Origin: an uncultured Flavobacteriales bacterium
Lineage (GTDB): Bacteria > Bacteroidota > Bacteroidia > Flavobacteriales_D > Parvicellaceae
DNA length: 64,000 bases
Direction of reading: 5' to 3'
Assembly: GCA_943787535.1 (NCBI GenBank)
Contig: CALSMU010000007.1
Span: 143,071-207,070, forward strand
Shown piece by piece: positions 35,586 to 44,509 of the stretch (positions are counted from its first letter, which is position 1; each line of letters opens with the position of its first letter). The notes beneath the pieces were generated by a model. The model was not told where the DNA came from. It was given only the letters and a program-made list of their open reading frames with translations, and made no database searches. The position numbers were made by a program, and so were the translations under genes.

Positions 35586-36398
35586 ATGTCAAACACTTTT
35601 ATTTTTGTTATTCCTTTAACTCCTGAGAGTAATTTAACCCCCTTACGAAAGGAATTGCAACAATTGTGTTTTAAGACTTTGTTGAGTCAAACTTATTCTA
35701 ACTGGAAAGCTCTTTTGATAGGCGCAATTACACCAAAAGGAATAGAGGACAATCGATTTATTCATATCCCCGAAGAAGGTTATAAAGAATTAAAATTACA
35801 GCATGCAGTAAAATATATTCAAGAAACGAATTTGAAAAGTGATTACATCATACGATTAGATGATGATGATTTGATAAACCCAAGTATTTTGAAACATTAC
35901 GCAACCTCACAAGCAGATGTGATAGTTGATTTATATCAATGGTTTATAGAGTGGGAATCCAAAAGAATCTCAAAGGATTTTAAACCTTGGTTCGCCAACA
36001 CCGTGTTGCATAAAAGAGAGCATGCTCTGGCTGAATTTGGTGTCATAGCAAGAGAAGGAGTTTCTCAGGTAAATAGCTATGTTCCTTTAATAGCAACAAA
36101 TCACGCGCTGATGCATATTTATTATAAAGGAAAAAATATCAAGTTTTCTCCAAGAAACAAACCAATTTACTTAAGAGTAATAAATCCAGACTCAATTACA
36201 AGCAATAATAGTCAGTCTTATCAAGGTTATTTGCGAAATTTTGGACTTTGGAAGATGCAGATACCCGTTGGTTTTATTGGGTTTAAAGCAGAAAATAGAT
36301 TAAAAAAAGATATAGGAAAATATCCTTTTTCTTTAAAGAAATGGCTGCATTGCAAAATGTCAATTTTTAAATTTAAAATAGAATTGAAAAATAATTAA
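35586..36398 (+). CDS. Putative GT-A glycosyltransferase
   Basis: 270 residues. The N-terminus FIFVIPLTPESNLTPLRKELQQLCFKTLLSQTYSNWKALLIG (about 5-46) and YIIRLDDDDLINPSIL (about 91-106) give the nucleotide-binding start and DDDD metal motif of a GT2-like enzyme, though the first motif is longer than usual. The second half (YVPLIATNHALMHIYYKGKNIKFSPRNKPIYLRVINPDSITSNN) is unlike common GT2 enzymes. I am confident of a GT-A fold and not of the family. Spaced 45 bp after the broken glycosyltransferase. Confidence 0.75.
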   Translation: MSNTFIFVIPLTPESNLTPLRKELQQLCFKTLLSQTYSNWKALLIGAITPKGIEDNRFIHIPEEGYKELKLQHAVKYIQETNLKSDYIIRLDDDDLINPSILKHYATSQADVIVDLYQWFIEWESKRISKDFKPWFANTVLHKREHALAEFGVIAREGVSQVNSYVPLIATNHALMHIYYKGKNIKFSPRNKPIYLRVINPDSITSNNSQSYQGYLRNFGLWKMQIPVGFIGFKAENRLKKDIGKYPFSLKKWLHCKMSIFKFKIELKNN

Positions 36399-36454
36399 AT
36401 TATTATTGTAAAAATATTGAACTTTGATATTATTCTAATAAATAAAAAATACGG

Positions 36455-37387
36455 TTGTTCGTCTCAGTTATTATACCATGCTTAAATGTAGAAGAATATA
36501 TAGAAGAATGTCTTGCTTCTGTTTATAATCAATCCTATAAGCAGTTTGAAGTAATTTGCATTGAGAATAACTCAAAAGACAATACCTTAAGTAAGATTAG
36601 ATATTTAAAAGATGATCTTTATCCAGACTTAATAGTCTTAGAAGAATCCAAACCAGGTGCTTGTGCTGCAAGAAATAAAGGTTTAAGTATTGCCAAAGGA
36701 CAATGGATTCAATTTTTGGATGCAGATGATATGCTTAAACCGGGTAAGTTGGAGCATCAGATTAAATTATTAAAATCAAAGAAAGCAATACCTTTTGTTG
36801 CTGGAGCTTCAGAATATGTTAGTATTGGAGGAGAAGTTAAAGTCGTTATACCTCAAAATGGCGCCCCTCTTTTAGCGGCATTTGTTCGTGAATTGGGAAA
36901 TACATGTTCTAATTTGTGGAATAGGAATGTTTTGAATAGTGCGAACGGATGGAATGAGGACTTATCGAGTTCACAAGAAACGGATTTAATGTTTCGTCTT
37001 TTAGGATTAGAAACAGAAGTTGTTATTGACCCTAATCCATTAACGATAATCTATGAAAGAATTTCTGGTCAAATTTCACAATCAAACCCAATAAAAAGAT
37101 GGAGTAACTTTATTGATGTCAGAATCAATGTTTTAGCGGAAATAAAATTTTCGCATCCAAAAACATTTACAACCTATCAAAGTGATTTTGAAACATTTCT
37201 ATTATCTTCAATTATTATCCTTAGTAGGTATGATAGAATCAAGGCACTAGGCTTTTTGAATAAATATCATTTTAACTATAAAACTATTTTACTTAAATAT
37301 GGAATAGGTAAAAAAATCCTGTTTTGTTTTAAAGTATTTGGACCAAAAACTACCTTGATGATTTTTTCGAAAAGAAAGGATTTTTAG
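36455..37387 (+). CDS. Family 2 glycosyltransferase
   Basis: 310 residues: FVSVIIPCLNVEEYIEECLASVYNQSYKQFEVICIENNSKDNT (about 2-44), QFLDADDMLKPGKLEHQ (about 88-104, DADD metal motif) and an acceptor region SSQETDLMFRLL. Start is TTG at 36455, immediately before the conserved first strand; no ATG is in frame upstream. It is followed by a 246-bp gene-free stretch. Confidence 0.9.
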   Translation: MFVSVIIPCLNVEEYIEECLASVYNQSYKQFEVICIENNSKDNTLSKIRYLKDDLYPDLIVLEESKPGACAARNKGLSIAKGQWIQFLDADDMLKPGKLEHQIKLLKSKKAIPFVAGASEYVSIGGEVKVVIPQNGAPLLAAFVRELGNTCSNLWNRNVLNSANGWNEDLSSSQETDLMFRLLGLETEVVIDPNPLTIIYERISGQISQSNPIKRWSNFIDVRINVLAEIKFSHPKTFTTYQSDFETFLLSSIIILSRYDRIKALGFLNKYHFNYKTILLKYGIGKKILFCFKVFGPKTTLMIFSKRKDF

Positions 37388-37436
37388 TTTTAGAGTGTTT
37401 TGATTTATATTGGGGTGCGTCTTCTTCCTTTTTTAT

Positions 37437-37522
37437 CGCCATTGCGAACGTTGCTTCTTAGTAAAGTACTTAAATCCAATTAATTAAGAATGAGATTGCT
37501 TAAGATTCGTCTTGCATGGACG
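37437..37522. repeat. Degenerate palindromic REP-like element
   Basis: The left arm CGCCATTGCGAACGTTGCTTCT (approximately 37438-37459) and the right arm GAGATTGCTT..TTCGTCTTGCATGGACG (37492-37521) are imperfect inverted copies of a CATTGCGAaCGaAGCAATCT-type palindrome that is common between genes in Bacteroidota (my recollection). Many mismatches show it is old or diverged. Confidence 0.4.
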
Positions 37523-37613
37523 AAAAAAAAGTACGTACTCGCTCGCATAAGGATAATTGCGGATTAAAGAAACGATTTAGGACGCTATTGATTTAAATAA
37601 CTTTAAGTACTTT
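37463..37613. repeat. 12-bp inverted repeats bounding a 151-bp spacer segment
   Basis: AAAGTACTTAAA (37463-37474) recurs as its exact reverse complement TTTAAGTACTTT (37602-37613). The gene-free stretch 37388-37633 contains nothing coding that I recognise. The pair could be termini of a small mobile remnant or a fold in the transcript upstream of wecB. Confidence 0.4.
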
Positions 37614-37633
37614 CGCTATAAGTAAACTTTGGC

Positions 37634-38716
37634 ATGAAAAAAATATATATCCTTATAGGAACCCGTCCTAACTTTATCAAAGTGACTCGCTTTAAAGAAT
37701 TAGGTGCAGCAAAAGGAATGGAGATTAAAATTATCCATACGGGTCAGCATTTTGATGCGAACATGGCGGATGTGTTTTTTACACAATTTGGATTACAACC
37801 TGATTATTTTTTAAATGTAGGAGGTCAAACTCCAAACTCACAAATAGCAAATATTATATTAAAATTAGAACAGCTTTTCAATGAAAAGGGAAAACCCGAT
37901 TTGTTTATTATCCCAGGAGATGTTAATTCAACAATGGCTGGAGCAATTGCTGCCAATAAACTAGGTGTAAAACTGGCTCACTTAGAAAGTGGATTGCGAT
38001 CGTATGATAAAAAAATGCCCGAAGAGCACAATCGAATTATTACGGATAATCTTTCTGATACATGCTTTGTAACAGAACCATCTGGAGTTGAGAATTTAAA
38101 AAGTGAAAACATAGCAGCTAAGATTGAATATGTAGGCAATACAATGATCGACACGCTAGTGCATTTTGAGCCACAAATTGAAGCAAGTGATGTGTTGGAA
38201 AGATATGGAGTAGAGAAAGGAAATTATCACTTACTGACTTTTCATCGACCATCCAATGTAGATAGTATAGAAGAATTGCAAGTATTGATTGACATCATTA
38301 AAACGGTAGCTAAATTTGGTAAAATGGTTTTGCCTCTACATCCGCGTACTCGAAATAAATTGAACGATTTTGGGTTACTTGCAGAATTGGAAAATATGAA
38401 TGAGTTGTTTCTTACAGGGCCAATTGGTTATTTTGAATTTCAAAAACTAATAAAATATGCCAAAGTTGTTCTAACGGATAGCGGAGGAATACAAGAAGAA
38501 ACTACTTTCAGACAAGTTCCTTGTCTTACGTTACGAGAAAATACAGAGCGACCCGTTACGATTACAGAAGGGACAAATACCTTGGTTCCCATAAATGCAA
38601 ATGCAGTAGAAAAGCATTTGAAATTAATAGAAAGTGGCAATTATAAAAAAGGTTCTGTTCCTTATCTATGGGATGGAAAAGCTACAGAACGAATTTTAGA
38701 GATAGTCTGTGTTTAA
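37634..38716 (+). CDS. wecB: UDP-N-acetylglucosamine 2-epimerase (non-hydrolysing)
   Basis: 360 residues of the WecB/MnaA family, which interconverts UDP-GlcNAc and UDP-ManNAc. Seen: IGTRPNFIKVTRF (about 8-20), IHTGQHFDANMADVFF, HLESGLRSYDKKMPEEHNRIITD (about 115-137), LLTFHRPSNVD and LTDSGGIQEETTFRQVPCLTLRENTERP (about 280-307). WecC dehydrogenase is not in the window, so UDP-ManNAc is either used directly or oxidised by an enzyme encoded elsewhere. It follows a gene-free 246-bp region and may start its own transcript. Confidence 0.95.
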   Translation: MKKIYILIGTRPNFIKVTRFKELGAAKGMEIKIIHTGQHFDANMADVFFTQFGLQPDYFLNVGGQTPNSQIANIILKLEQLFNEKGKPDLFIIPGDVNSTMAGAIAANKLGVKLAHLESGLRSYDKKMPEEHNRIITDNLSDTCFVTEPSGVENLKSENIAAKIEYVGNTMIDTLVHFEPQIEASDVLERYGVEKGNYHLLTFHRPSNVDSIEELQVLIDIIKTVAKFGKMVLPLHPRTRNKLNDFGLLAELENMNELFLTGPIGYFEFQKLIKYAKVVLTDSGGIQEETTFRQVPCLTLRENTERPVTITEGTNTLVPINANAVEKHLKLIESGNYKKGSVPYLWDGKATERILEIVCV

Positions 38717-38783
38717 TCTGGAGGGGTTGGAGTTAAATAATGAAGAGGAGTAATGTCCTATAAATTTAAAGTGATAACAAAGA

Positions 38784-39782
38784 ATGAAAAAGCCCCCTCT
38801 TGTATCTTTAATAATACCTAATTATAATAAAGCTGCTTATATTTTAGAGACACTTAAAAGTGTCCAGAATCAAAGTTTTACTGATTGGGAAGTAATAGTT
38901 GTTGATGATAATTCAGAAGATGATTCAATCGAAATAGTAGATAAAATACTTTATGAGGATGATCGGTTTAGTCTTTTTATAAATAAATCAGGGGTAAAAG
39001 GAGGTTCAGTTTGTCGAAATATCGGATTGAAAAAAGCGGCTGGAAAATTTGTTGTTTTTCTTGATTCGGATGACCTATTATCTTCCGATTGTTTAAAAAA
39101 AAGGGTGCTGATAATGGAGTCAAATAAAGCGCTCGATTTCGCAGTTTTTCCAATGCAAAACTTTTATAACAATATCGGTGATAGTTCTTTTATATGGAAC
39201 AATTTTGAAGGAGATCACTTAAAACGTTTTTTAAAACACGAATTACCATGGCAAACTATGATGCCGATATGGAATAAAACTTCACTTGAGCGGTTAAATG
39301 GCTTTAATGAATTGTTTCCAAGGTTGCAGGATGTGGAGTTTCATACAAGAGCATTGTTATTAAGCGACATGAATTACTTGGCTTTTTCAGGACTAGATCC
39401 AGATTGTTTTTTTAGAATAAATGAAAATAGGATTACAAGTAAAAAACTTGATTTTTTGGCTAATTGGATGGAAGGAAGTGGCCTCTACATTAATTTTTTT
39501 TATAATTTCCTAGTTGAAGCTGAAAAAGGAAAATATATTAAATATTTGAGAGGCTCATTAGTGGCGTTTTTAGCTAATTTATCATACGAATATAGAGTTG
39601 GAAATATAACAAGGCTCGAGTTTAAAAAGATATGGGCTAAATTTTTAAATGATAAAGGTGCACTTGAGGTCTCGAATGGGTTTACCAAGTTTTTATTAAA
39701 AATTTATTTTCTTTTTTGTATATTTAGCATTAATAAAATTAAAGGGGTAAATTATTTATTTAGAACTCTAATAGTCATATAG
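38784..39782 (+). CDS. Family 2 glycosyltransferase
   Basis: 332 residues: LVSLIIPNYNKAAYILETLKSVQNQSFTDWEVIVVDDNSEDDS (about 5-47) and VVFLDSDDLLSSDCL (about 89-103, DSDD motif), with the acceptor-side FPRLQDVEFHTRAL (about 172-185). The last ~60 residues are hydrophobic and basic (FLLKIYFLFCIFSINKIK) and may anchor it to the membrane. Ends 70 bp before the next recognised ATG. Confidence 0.9.
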   Translation: MKKPPLVSLIIPNYNKAAYILETLKSVQNQSFTDWEVIVVDDNSEDDSIEIVDKILYEDDRFSLFINKSGVKGGSVCRNIGLKKAAGKFVVFLDSDDLLSSDCLKKRVLIMESNKALDFAVFPMQNFYNNIGDSSFIWNNFEGDHLKRFLKHELPWQTMMPIWNKTSLERLNGFNELFPRLQDVEFHTRALLLSDMNYLAFSGLDPDCFFRINENRITSKKLDFLANWMEGSGLYINFFYNFLVEAEKGKYIKYLRGSLVAFLANLSYEYRVGNITRLEFKKIWAKFLNDKGALEVSNGFTKFLLKIYFLFCIFSINKIKGVNYLFRTLIVI

Positions 39783-39815
39783 CACAAATTCATCAAAAAG
39801 TAAAAGAAGTTCCTT

Positions 39816-40916
39816 ATTCTGAAATTATCACAAAGAAATTTTGGTTTAGATATGCTCCGTGCAGTATCAATTTGGCTTGTGTTATTTCAGCATGGAGGTA
39901 TTTCAATTATTGATGGTTTAGAAGGCCTTAAAATTGGGGGAGTAGGAGTTGAGGTATTTTTTGTTTTGAGTGGTTTTTTGATTGGTCAAATTCTAATCAG
40001 AAATTTGCAGCAAGAAAATAGTTTTAAAAGCATTACTAATTTTTGGATTAGAAGATGGTTTCGAATTTTACCGTTGTATTATTTATTGTTGTTGGTGAAG
40101 TTCTTATTTATTGATGCTTCCGTTGGAAGCAACATATTGTATTACGTGTTCTTTTTGCAAAATAATTTTTATGGTATAGATTTCTATGAAGTTACATGGA
40201 GCTTGGTAATTGAAGAGTGGTTTTATATTACAGTTCCTATTTTTCTATTTATATCTTTTAAGTTGGCTCGAAAAAAGATTAAAACAGTGGTAGCGCTTTT
40301 TGTTTTGTTTATACTATTTGAAAATATAATTCGATTCATTTATGTTAGCAAATATAATGTGCCGTATGAAGGTGTAAACGGTAATGTAATATTTAGATTG
40401 GACGCTCTGTTTTGGGGCGTATTACTTGCTTATGTGAAAATCAATTTTCAGTATATTTATGCAAAGTTGGCAAAGGTTCCGGTATTCATTCTCGCTATTT
40501 TATGTTTTTTAGGATATATAGGATTTATTAAAATTCTTTCTGAAACCAATATTGGTATTAATGGATATATTATTCCGCGTACAATTGGTTTTAGCTTGTT
40601 TCCAATGATTATTGCATTTATTTTACCGTTTGTAGATTCGAAATCTTCTTTTTCTCAACGCACTCTTTTTAGACAATCATTTTACTATTTTATAACCTAT
40701 ACTAGTTTATTTACCTATGCAATATATTTGGTTCACCCTCTAGTTTTTGAACCTTTAATAAATGAAAACCCTTTTGAAATAGGTGCCGGTATTAGTTTTA
40801 TATTAGCAGTTGTAATAACTTATGGAATAGCCTCCATTTTGTTTAAGTTTTATGAAAATCCATTTTTAAAAATTAGGGATAAATATTTTTCTGATAGAAA
40901 AGCATTAAAAAAGTGA
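39816..40916 (+). CDS. Acyltransferase family 3 (OafA/YrhL-like) membrane protein, start codon unclear
   Basis: About 366 residues with ten or so membrane segments. The family hallmark RNFGLDMLRAVSIWLVLFQHGG spans the first visible ATG at 39852, so the real protein must begin earlier. In frame upstream there is only ATT (39816), CTG (39819) and then a TAA stop at 39801. The range given starts at ATT; the first ATG would cut off the conserved FGLD. Also seen: VFFVLSGFLIGQIL (about 50-63), FWIRRWFRILPLYY and WSLVIEEWFYITVP. Such proteins O-acylate surface glycans at the membrane. An upstream frame error is the other explanation. Confidence 0.85.
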   Translation: MLKLSQRNFGLDMLRAVSIWLVLFQHGGISIIDGLEGLKIGGVGVEVFFVLSGFLIGQILIRNLQQENSFKSITNFWIRRWFRILPLYYLLLLVKFLFIDASVGSNILYYVFFLQNNFYGIDFYEVTWSLVIEEWFYITVPIFLFISFKLARKKIKTVVALFVLFILFENIIRFIYVSKYNVPYEGVNGNVIFRLDALFWGVLLAYVKINFQYIYAKLAKVPVFILAILCFLGYIGFIKILSETNIGINGYIIPRTIGFSLFPMIIAFILPFVDSKSSFSQRTLFRQSFYYFITYTSLFTYAIYLVHPLVFEPLINENPFEIGAGISFILAVVITYGIASILFKFYENPFLKIRDKYFSDRKALKK

Positions 40917-42070
40917 AGATATTATTACTAACAGACGGAATAACACCTTATGCAATGGGTGGAATGCAAAAGCACTCTGCAAACCTAGCTAAGTATTTGA
41001 CCTTAGCAGGTGTTGAAGTAACACTGGTTCATTGTGTTGCACGGGAAAAAGAAATTCCATCAGATGATGAGGTTAATTTAATGTTATTTTCAAGTCAACA
41101 AAAGCTGAATAAAATAATTGGATTAAAATTCCCATCTATGGGAAAAGCCCCAGGACATTATTTAAAAGAATCTTATCGCTATTCAGAAATGGTTTTTGAG
41201 AAAGTTAAAGATGAATTAGACAGTTACGATTTTATTTATGCAAAGGGATTTTCAGCTTGGAAATTATTGCATAAAAAGTCAAAAGGAATGAAGATGGCTC
41301 CTATTGGAGTGAAATTTCATGGATACGAAATGTTTCAAAAACCTCACTCCTTTCGAGCCAAAATTGAACGGCTGTTTTTACGTAAACCTGTTAAATGGAA
41401 TACTTTAAATTCGGATTTTGTGTTTTCTTATGGCGCAAAAATTACAGAGCTTATTAGAGAGTTAGGAGTAAGAGATGATAAGATTATTAGTATTCCTTCA
41501 GGAATTGATAATGCTTGGATTCGACAATCTAAATTAAAGGTAAACAGTCCTATTCGATTTGTTTTTTTAGGACGCTATGAACGAAGAAAAGGAATCGAAG
41601 AATTAACCACTGTTTTAGAAGAAGTTATATCGGAAAACACATTTGAATTTCATTTTATTGGTCCTATTCCAAAGGACAAACAAATTGCAGGCAAGAAGAT
41701 ATTTTATCATGGAGTTATGCAAGATAAAGAGAAATTGACGGGATTGTTAGATGATGGAGACGTTTTGGTTTGTCCAAGCCATTCTGAAGGTATGCCGAAT
41801 GTTATTCTGGAGGGAATGTCAAGAGGGATGGCGGTAATTGCAACTGATGTTGGCGCGGTCCGGATGTTAGTTTGCGAAAAAGTTGGAGTTTTACTGAAAG
41901 AGATTGATGAAGAAGAGTTGAAACAAGCTATTTTAAGCTTATCTAACCTTGAACCTTCAAAATTATTAGAAATGAAAATAAATTCAATGGAATTAGTTTC
42001 GAATGCGTTTAAGTGGGAGCGAATTGCAGAGCAGCTTATTGATAAAGTAAAAGAAGTTATTAATGACTGA
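40913..42070 (+). CDS. Family 4 glycosyltransferase
   Basis: 385 residues, GT-B fold: KILLLTDGITPYAMGGMQKHSANLAKYL (about 2-29), PIRFVFLGRYERRKGIEELTTVL (about 213-235) and SHSEGMPNVILEGMSRGMAVIATDVGAVRMLV (about 288-319) with the EX7E motif. Start is GTG at 40913, overlapping the acyltransferase TGA stop, which suits the conserved KILLLTDG opening. The product probably adds a sugar to the repeat unit from a nucleotide donor. Confidence 0.9.
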   Translation: MKILLLTDGITPYAMGGMQKHSANLAKYLTLAGVEVTLVHCVAREKEIPSDDEVNLMLFSSQQKLNKIIGLKFPSMGKAPGHYLKESYRYSEMVFEKVKDELDSYDFIYAKGFSAWKLLHKKSKGMKMAPIGVKFHGYEMFQKPHSFRAKIERLFLRKPVKWNTLNSDFVFSYGAKITELIRELGVRDDKIISIPSGIDNAWIRQSKLKVNSPIRFVFLGRYERRKGIEELTTVLEEVISENTFEFHFIGPIPKDKQIAGKKIFYHGVMQDKEKLTGLLDDGDVLVCPSHSEGMPNVILEGMSRGMAVIATDVGAVRMLVCEKVGVLLKEIDEEELKQAILSLSNLEPSKLLEMKINSMELVSNAFKWERIAEQLIDKVKEVIND

Positions 42071-43217
42071 TAAAAGTCAAGATAACGTTTATTTGCCAGG
42101 GCTAAATGCATTGCGGTTTTTTGCGGCTTTCTTGGTTATTGTGACCCATATTGAATTGTTAAAGGGACAATTAGGTTTTTCGAATTCATGGAAATTCCTC
42201 GAACAATTTAACCTAGGAGGATTAGGGGTATATTTCTTTTTTGTGTTGAGTGGATTTTTAATCACTTATTTATTAATTCATGAAAAGGAAAAAACGGGAA
42301 CAATTAAAATAAAGGCTTTTTATATAAGGCGATTGTTGAGAATTTGGCCACTTTACTATTTTATAACATTACTGGCCTTCTTCATCTTGCCTAATTTCGA
42401 AATGATGGAGGTGCCTTGGCTACAGCAATTTTATCATTCCAATTTTACAGTGAATCTGGTTTTATTCTTATTGATGCTTCCGAACCTTGCCTTGGCCTTA
42501 AATCCTGCTGTTGCTCATGCAGGTCAACTATGGTCTATAGGGGTAGAAGAACAATTTTATTTAATCTGGCCGGTACTCTTTAAACGGACAAATAATTTAT
42601 TACGCTTGTTAATTCTATTATTTGTGTTTGTTGTAGGAATAAAAGTATTGTTTATACTTCTTTTAAATTCGAATACAATTCAATCTTCTGAGAACATGTT
42701 GGCTTTAAAAAAGTTTATGGCAATGAGTAAATTTGAATGCATGATAATAGGAGCTTTTGGGGCTTATGGGGTGAAATATAATTCAAAGAACATGCTACGT
42801 ATCGTGTATCATCCAATTGTATTTGGTATTTCTTTATTGTCGTTACCATTAATGAATTATTTTTCTCCTGAAATATTGAATGACGCGATTCACCTACCTT
42901 ATTCGGTAATGTTTATAGTAATTATACTAAACGTATCGACGAATAAAAAGGGATTGAAATTATTAGAAAATAGGGTTTTTAATTTTTTAGGAAAGATATC
43001 CTATGGGTTGTATATGTATCATATGATGGTTGTTGTTTTTGTAATTCAAATGGTGTCAAAAATTCATGGCGAAATCGGAATGAAGGAGAATATTTTAATT
43101 TATTTTTGTTCAATAGGCTTAAGTATATTAATAGCTTGGTTATCGTATCAATATTTCGAAAAACCATTTTTAAAATTAAAATCGAATTTTACAATTGTTA
43201 AAAGCGGAAAAATATAG
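42063..43217 (+). CDS. Acyltransferase family 3 (OafA/YrhL-like) membrane protein
   Basis: 384 residues: YLPGLNALRFFAAFLVIVTHIELLKG (about 9-34), GVYFFFVLSGFLITYLLIHEKEKTGTIKIKAFYIRRLLRIWPLYY (about 54-98, with the conserved R-R-x-x-R-I-x-P) and AGQLWSIGVEEQFYLIWPVLF (about 154-174). This is the classic family order. It is the second membrane acyltransferase in the locus and is not closely similar to the one at 39816, so two different acyl groups or sites are likely. Overlaps its neighbours by 8 and 23 bp. Confidence 0.93.
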   Translation: MTDKSQDNVYLPGLNALRFFAAFLVIVTHIELLKGQLGFSNSWKFLEQFNLGGLGVYFFFVLSGFLITYLLIHEKEKTGTIKIKAFYIRRLLRIWPLYYFITLLAFFILPNFEMMEVPWLQQFYHSNFTVNLVLFLLMLPNLALALNPAVAHAGQLWSIGVEEQFYLIWPVLFKRTNNLLRLLILLFVFVVGIKVLFILLLNSNTIQSSENMLALKKFMAMSKFECMIIGAFGAYGVKYNSKNMLRIVYHPIVFGISLLSLPLMNYFSPEILNDAIHLPYSVMFIVIILNVSTNKKGLKLLENRVFNFLGKISYGLYMYHMMVVVFVIQMVSKIHGEIGMKENILIYFCSIGLSILIAWLSYQYFEKPFLKLKSNFTIVKSGKI

Positions 43218-44508
43218 ATATTCTTCAGTTTCAGTTCGAATTGAAAAAGTAATTTTTTTAACACTTTTCACATCCGCTTTTGTTTTTTTTAAAACCCCTT
43301 TTGAATTTTATTTTCACTATATTATATTTCTAGCTTTACTACCTTTTTTCATGTTAAAATACCGGTTTCCAAAACTGGCATTTCAAATAATGATAATTCC
43401 TTTAATAGTAGGAGTGGTTCATGTGTTGGGAGAGAATACCGATCAATTTTCTTTCATTAAAGTATTTGGAGGTTTATTGCTTACTCTACTTTTTTATCAA
43501 TACGTAATGCTTTATTATGAATTTAATGTGAAGCGTTTGTTTAAAATTTATGTTAAATGGTGCTACTGGATTGCTTTGATTGGTATAGTCCAGCAAGTTT
43601 CTTACATAATTGGGTTTAAATTGGGGTATGATTATAGCTGGCTATTCAATAAATGGGGAGTTATCTCTGGCGGTATATTAGGATTGCGGGTAAATTCGAT
43701 TATTTCAGAACCCTCAGGACTAGCAATTTTAATGATGCCGGCGGTGTATGTGGCTATTTATAATTTATTGAGAAAGGAAACATATATTATCGATAAAAAG
43801 CAGTCATTAGTAATTTTGTCTGTATTGATATTGACATCTTCATCCACTGGTTTAATAGGGCTCGTTGTAGCGTTTCTGTTAGCGTCAGACACACTGAATA
43901 TTCGGTATGTAGTAATAGGTGTTGCAATATCGGTAAGTGTTGGGTATGCAGCCTATTATAACATAGATGAATTTCGATCAAGAGTAGATACTTCAATTGG
44001 GTTATGGATTGAAAATGATTTTGATATTAAAAATACAAATTCATCAAGTTTTGTTCTTTATAATAACTTACATATTGCAGTGGAGAACTTAAAAGAATAC
44101 CCCATTTTTGGAACTGGTTTGGGTTCTCATGAGTCTGCTTATGAAAAGTATTCGTTAACCAATACAGTTGTTTTATATGATTTTTCTTTTAATACAAAGG
44201 ATGGAAATTCTCTGTTAATTAGACTTTTATCAGAGACTGGTTTGTTGGGTGCTGGTTTTATCTTATTCATCTTGTTTAGGTCTTTTGTGCATAAAAATCA
44301 GAATAGCGAATTAAACGAATATCGAATCGTAAGCCAAGGACTTTTTATACTGATATTTGTTACTTTATTGCGGCAAGGAAACTACATGTTAAATGGATTT
44401 CCGCTGATAATATTGATGTATTATTATACAAAGAAGGAGTATTCCAAGAGGAAAAATGAATTACTTCAAATAGAAGCTGGTACTAGAGAAATAGAAGAAA
44501 CGCATTAA
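43195..44508 (+). CDS. O-antigen polymerase/ligase-like membrane protein (Wzy/WaaL type)
   Basis: 437 residues with about ten membrane segments and one large loop (about 250-350) containing YPIFGTGLGSHESAYEKYS (about 304-322). This matches the G-x-G-x-G-x-H/N loop motif of Wzy/WaaL-type proteins. It either polymerises repeat units in the periplasm or joins the glycan to lipid A or protein; sequence does not separate the two. Start is TTG at 43195, because no ATG occurs until residue 52. Its presence next to an ABC exporter is notable. Confidence 0.82.
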   Translation: MLKAEKYRYSSVSVRIEKVIFLTLFTSAFVFFKTPFEFYFHYIIFLALLPFFMLKYRFPKLAFQIMIIPLIVGVVHVLGENTDQFSFIKVFGGLLLTLLFYQYVMLYYEFNVKRLFKIYVKWCYWIALIGIVQQVSYIIGFKLGYDYSWLFNKWGVISGGILGLRVNSIISEPSGLAILMMPAVYVAIYNLLRKETYIIDKKQSLVILSVLILTSSSTGLIGLVVAFLLASDTLNIRYVVIGVAISVSVGYAAYYNIDEFRSRVDTSIGLWIENDFDIKNTNSSSFVLYNNLHIAVENLKEYPIFGTGLGSHESAYEKYSLTNTVVLYDFSFNTKDGNSLLIRLLSETGLLGAGFILFILFRSFVHKNQNSELNEYRIVSQGLFILIFVTLLRQGNYMLNGFPLIILMYYYTKKEYSKRKNELLQIEAGTREIEETH

Positions 44509-44509
44509 C

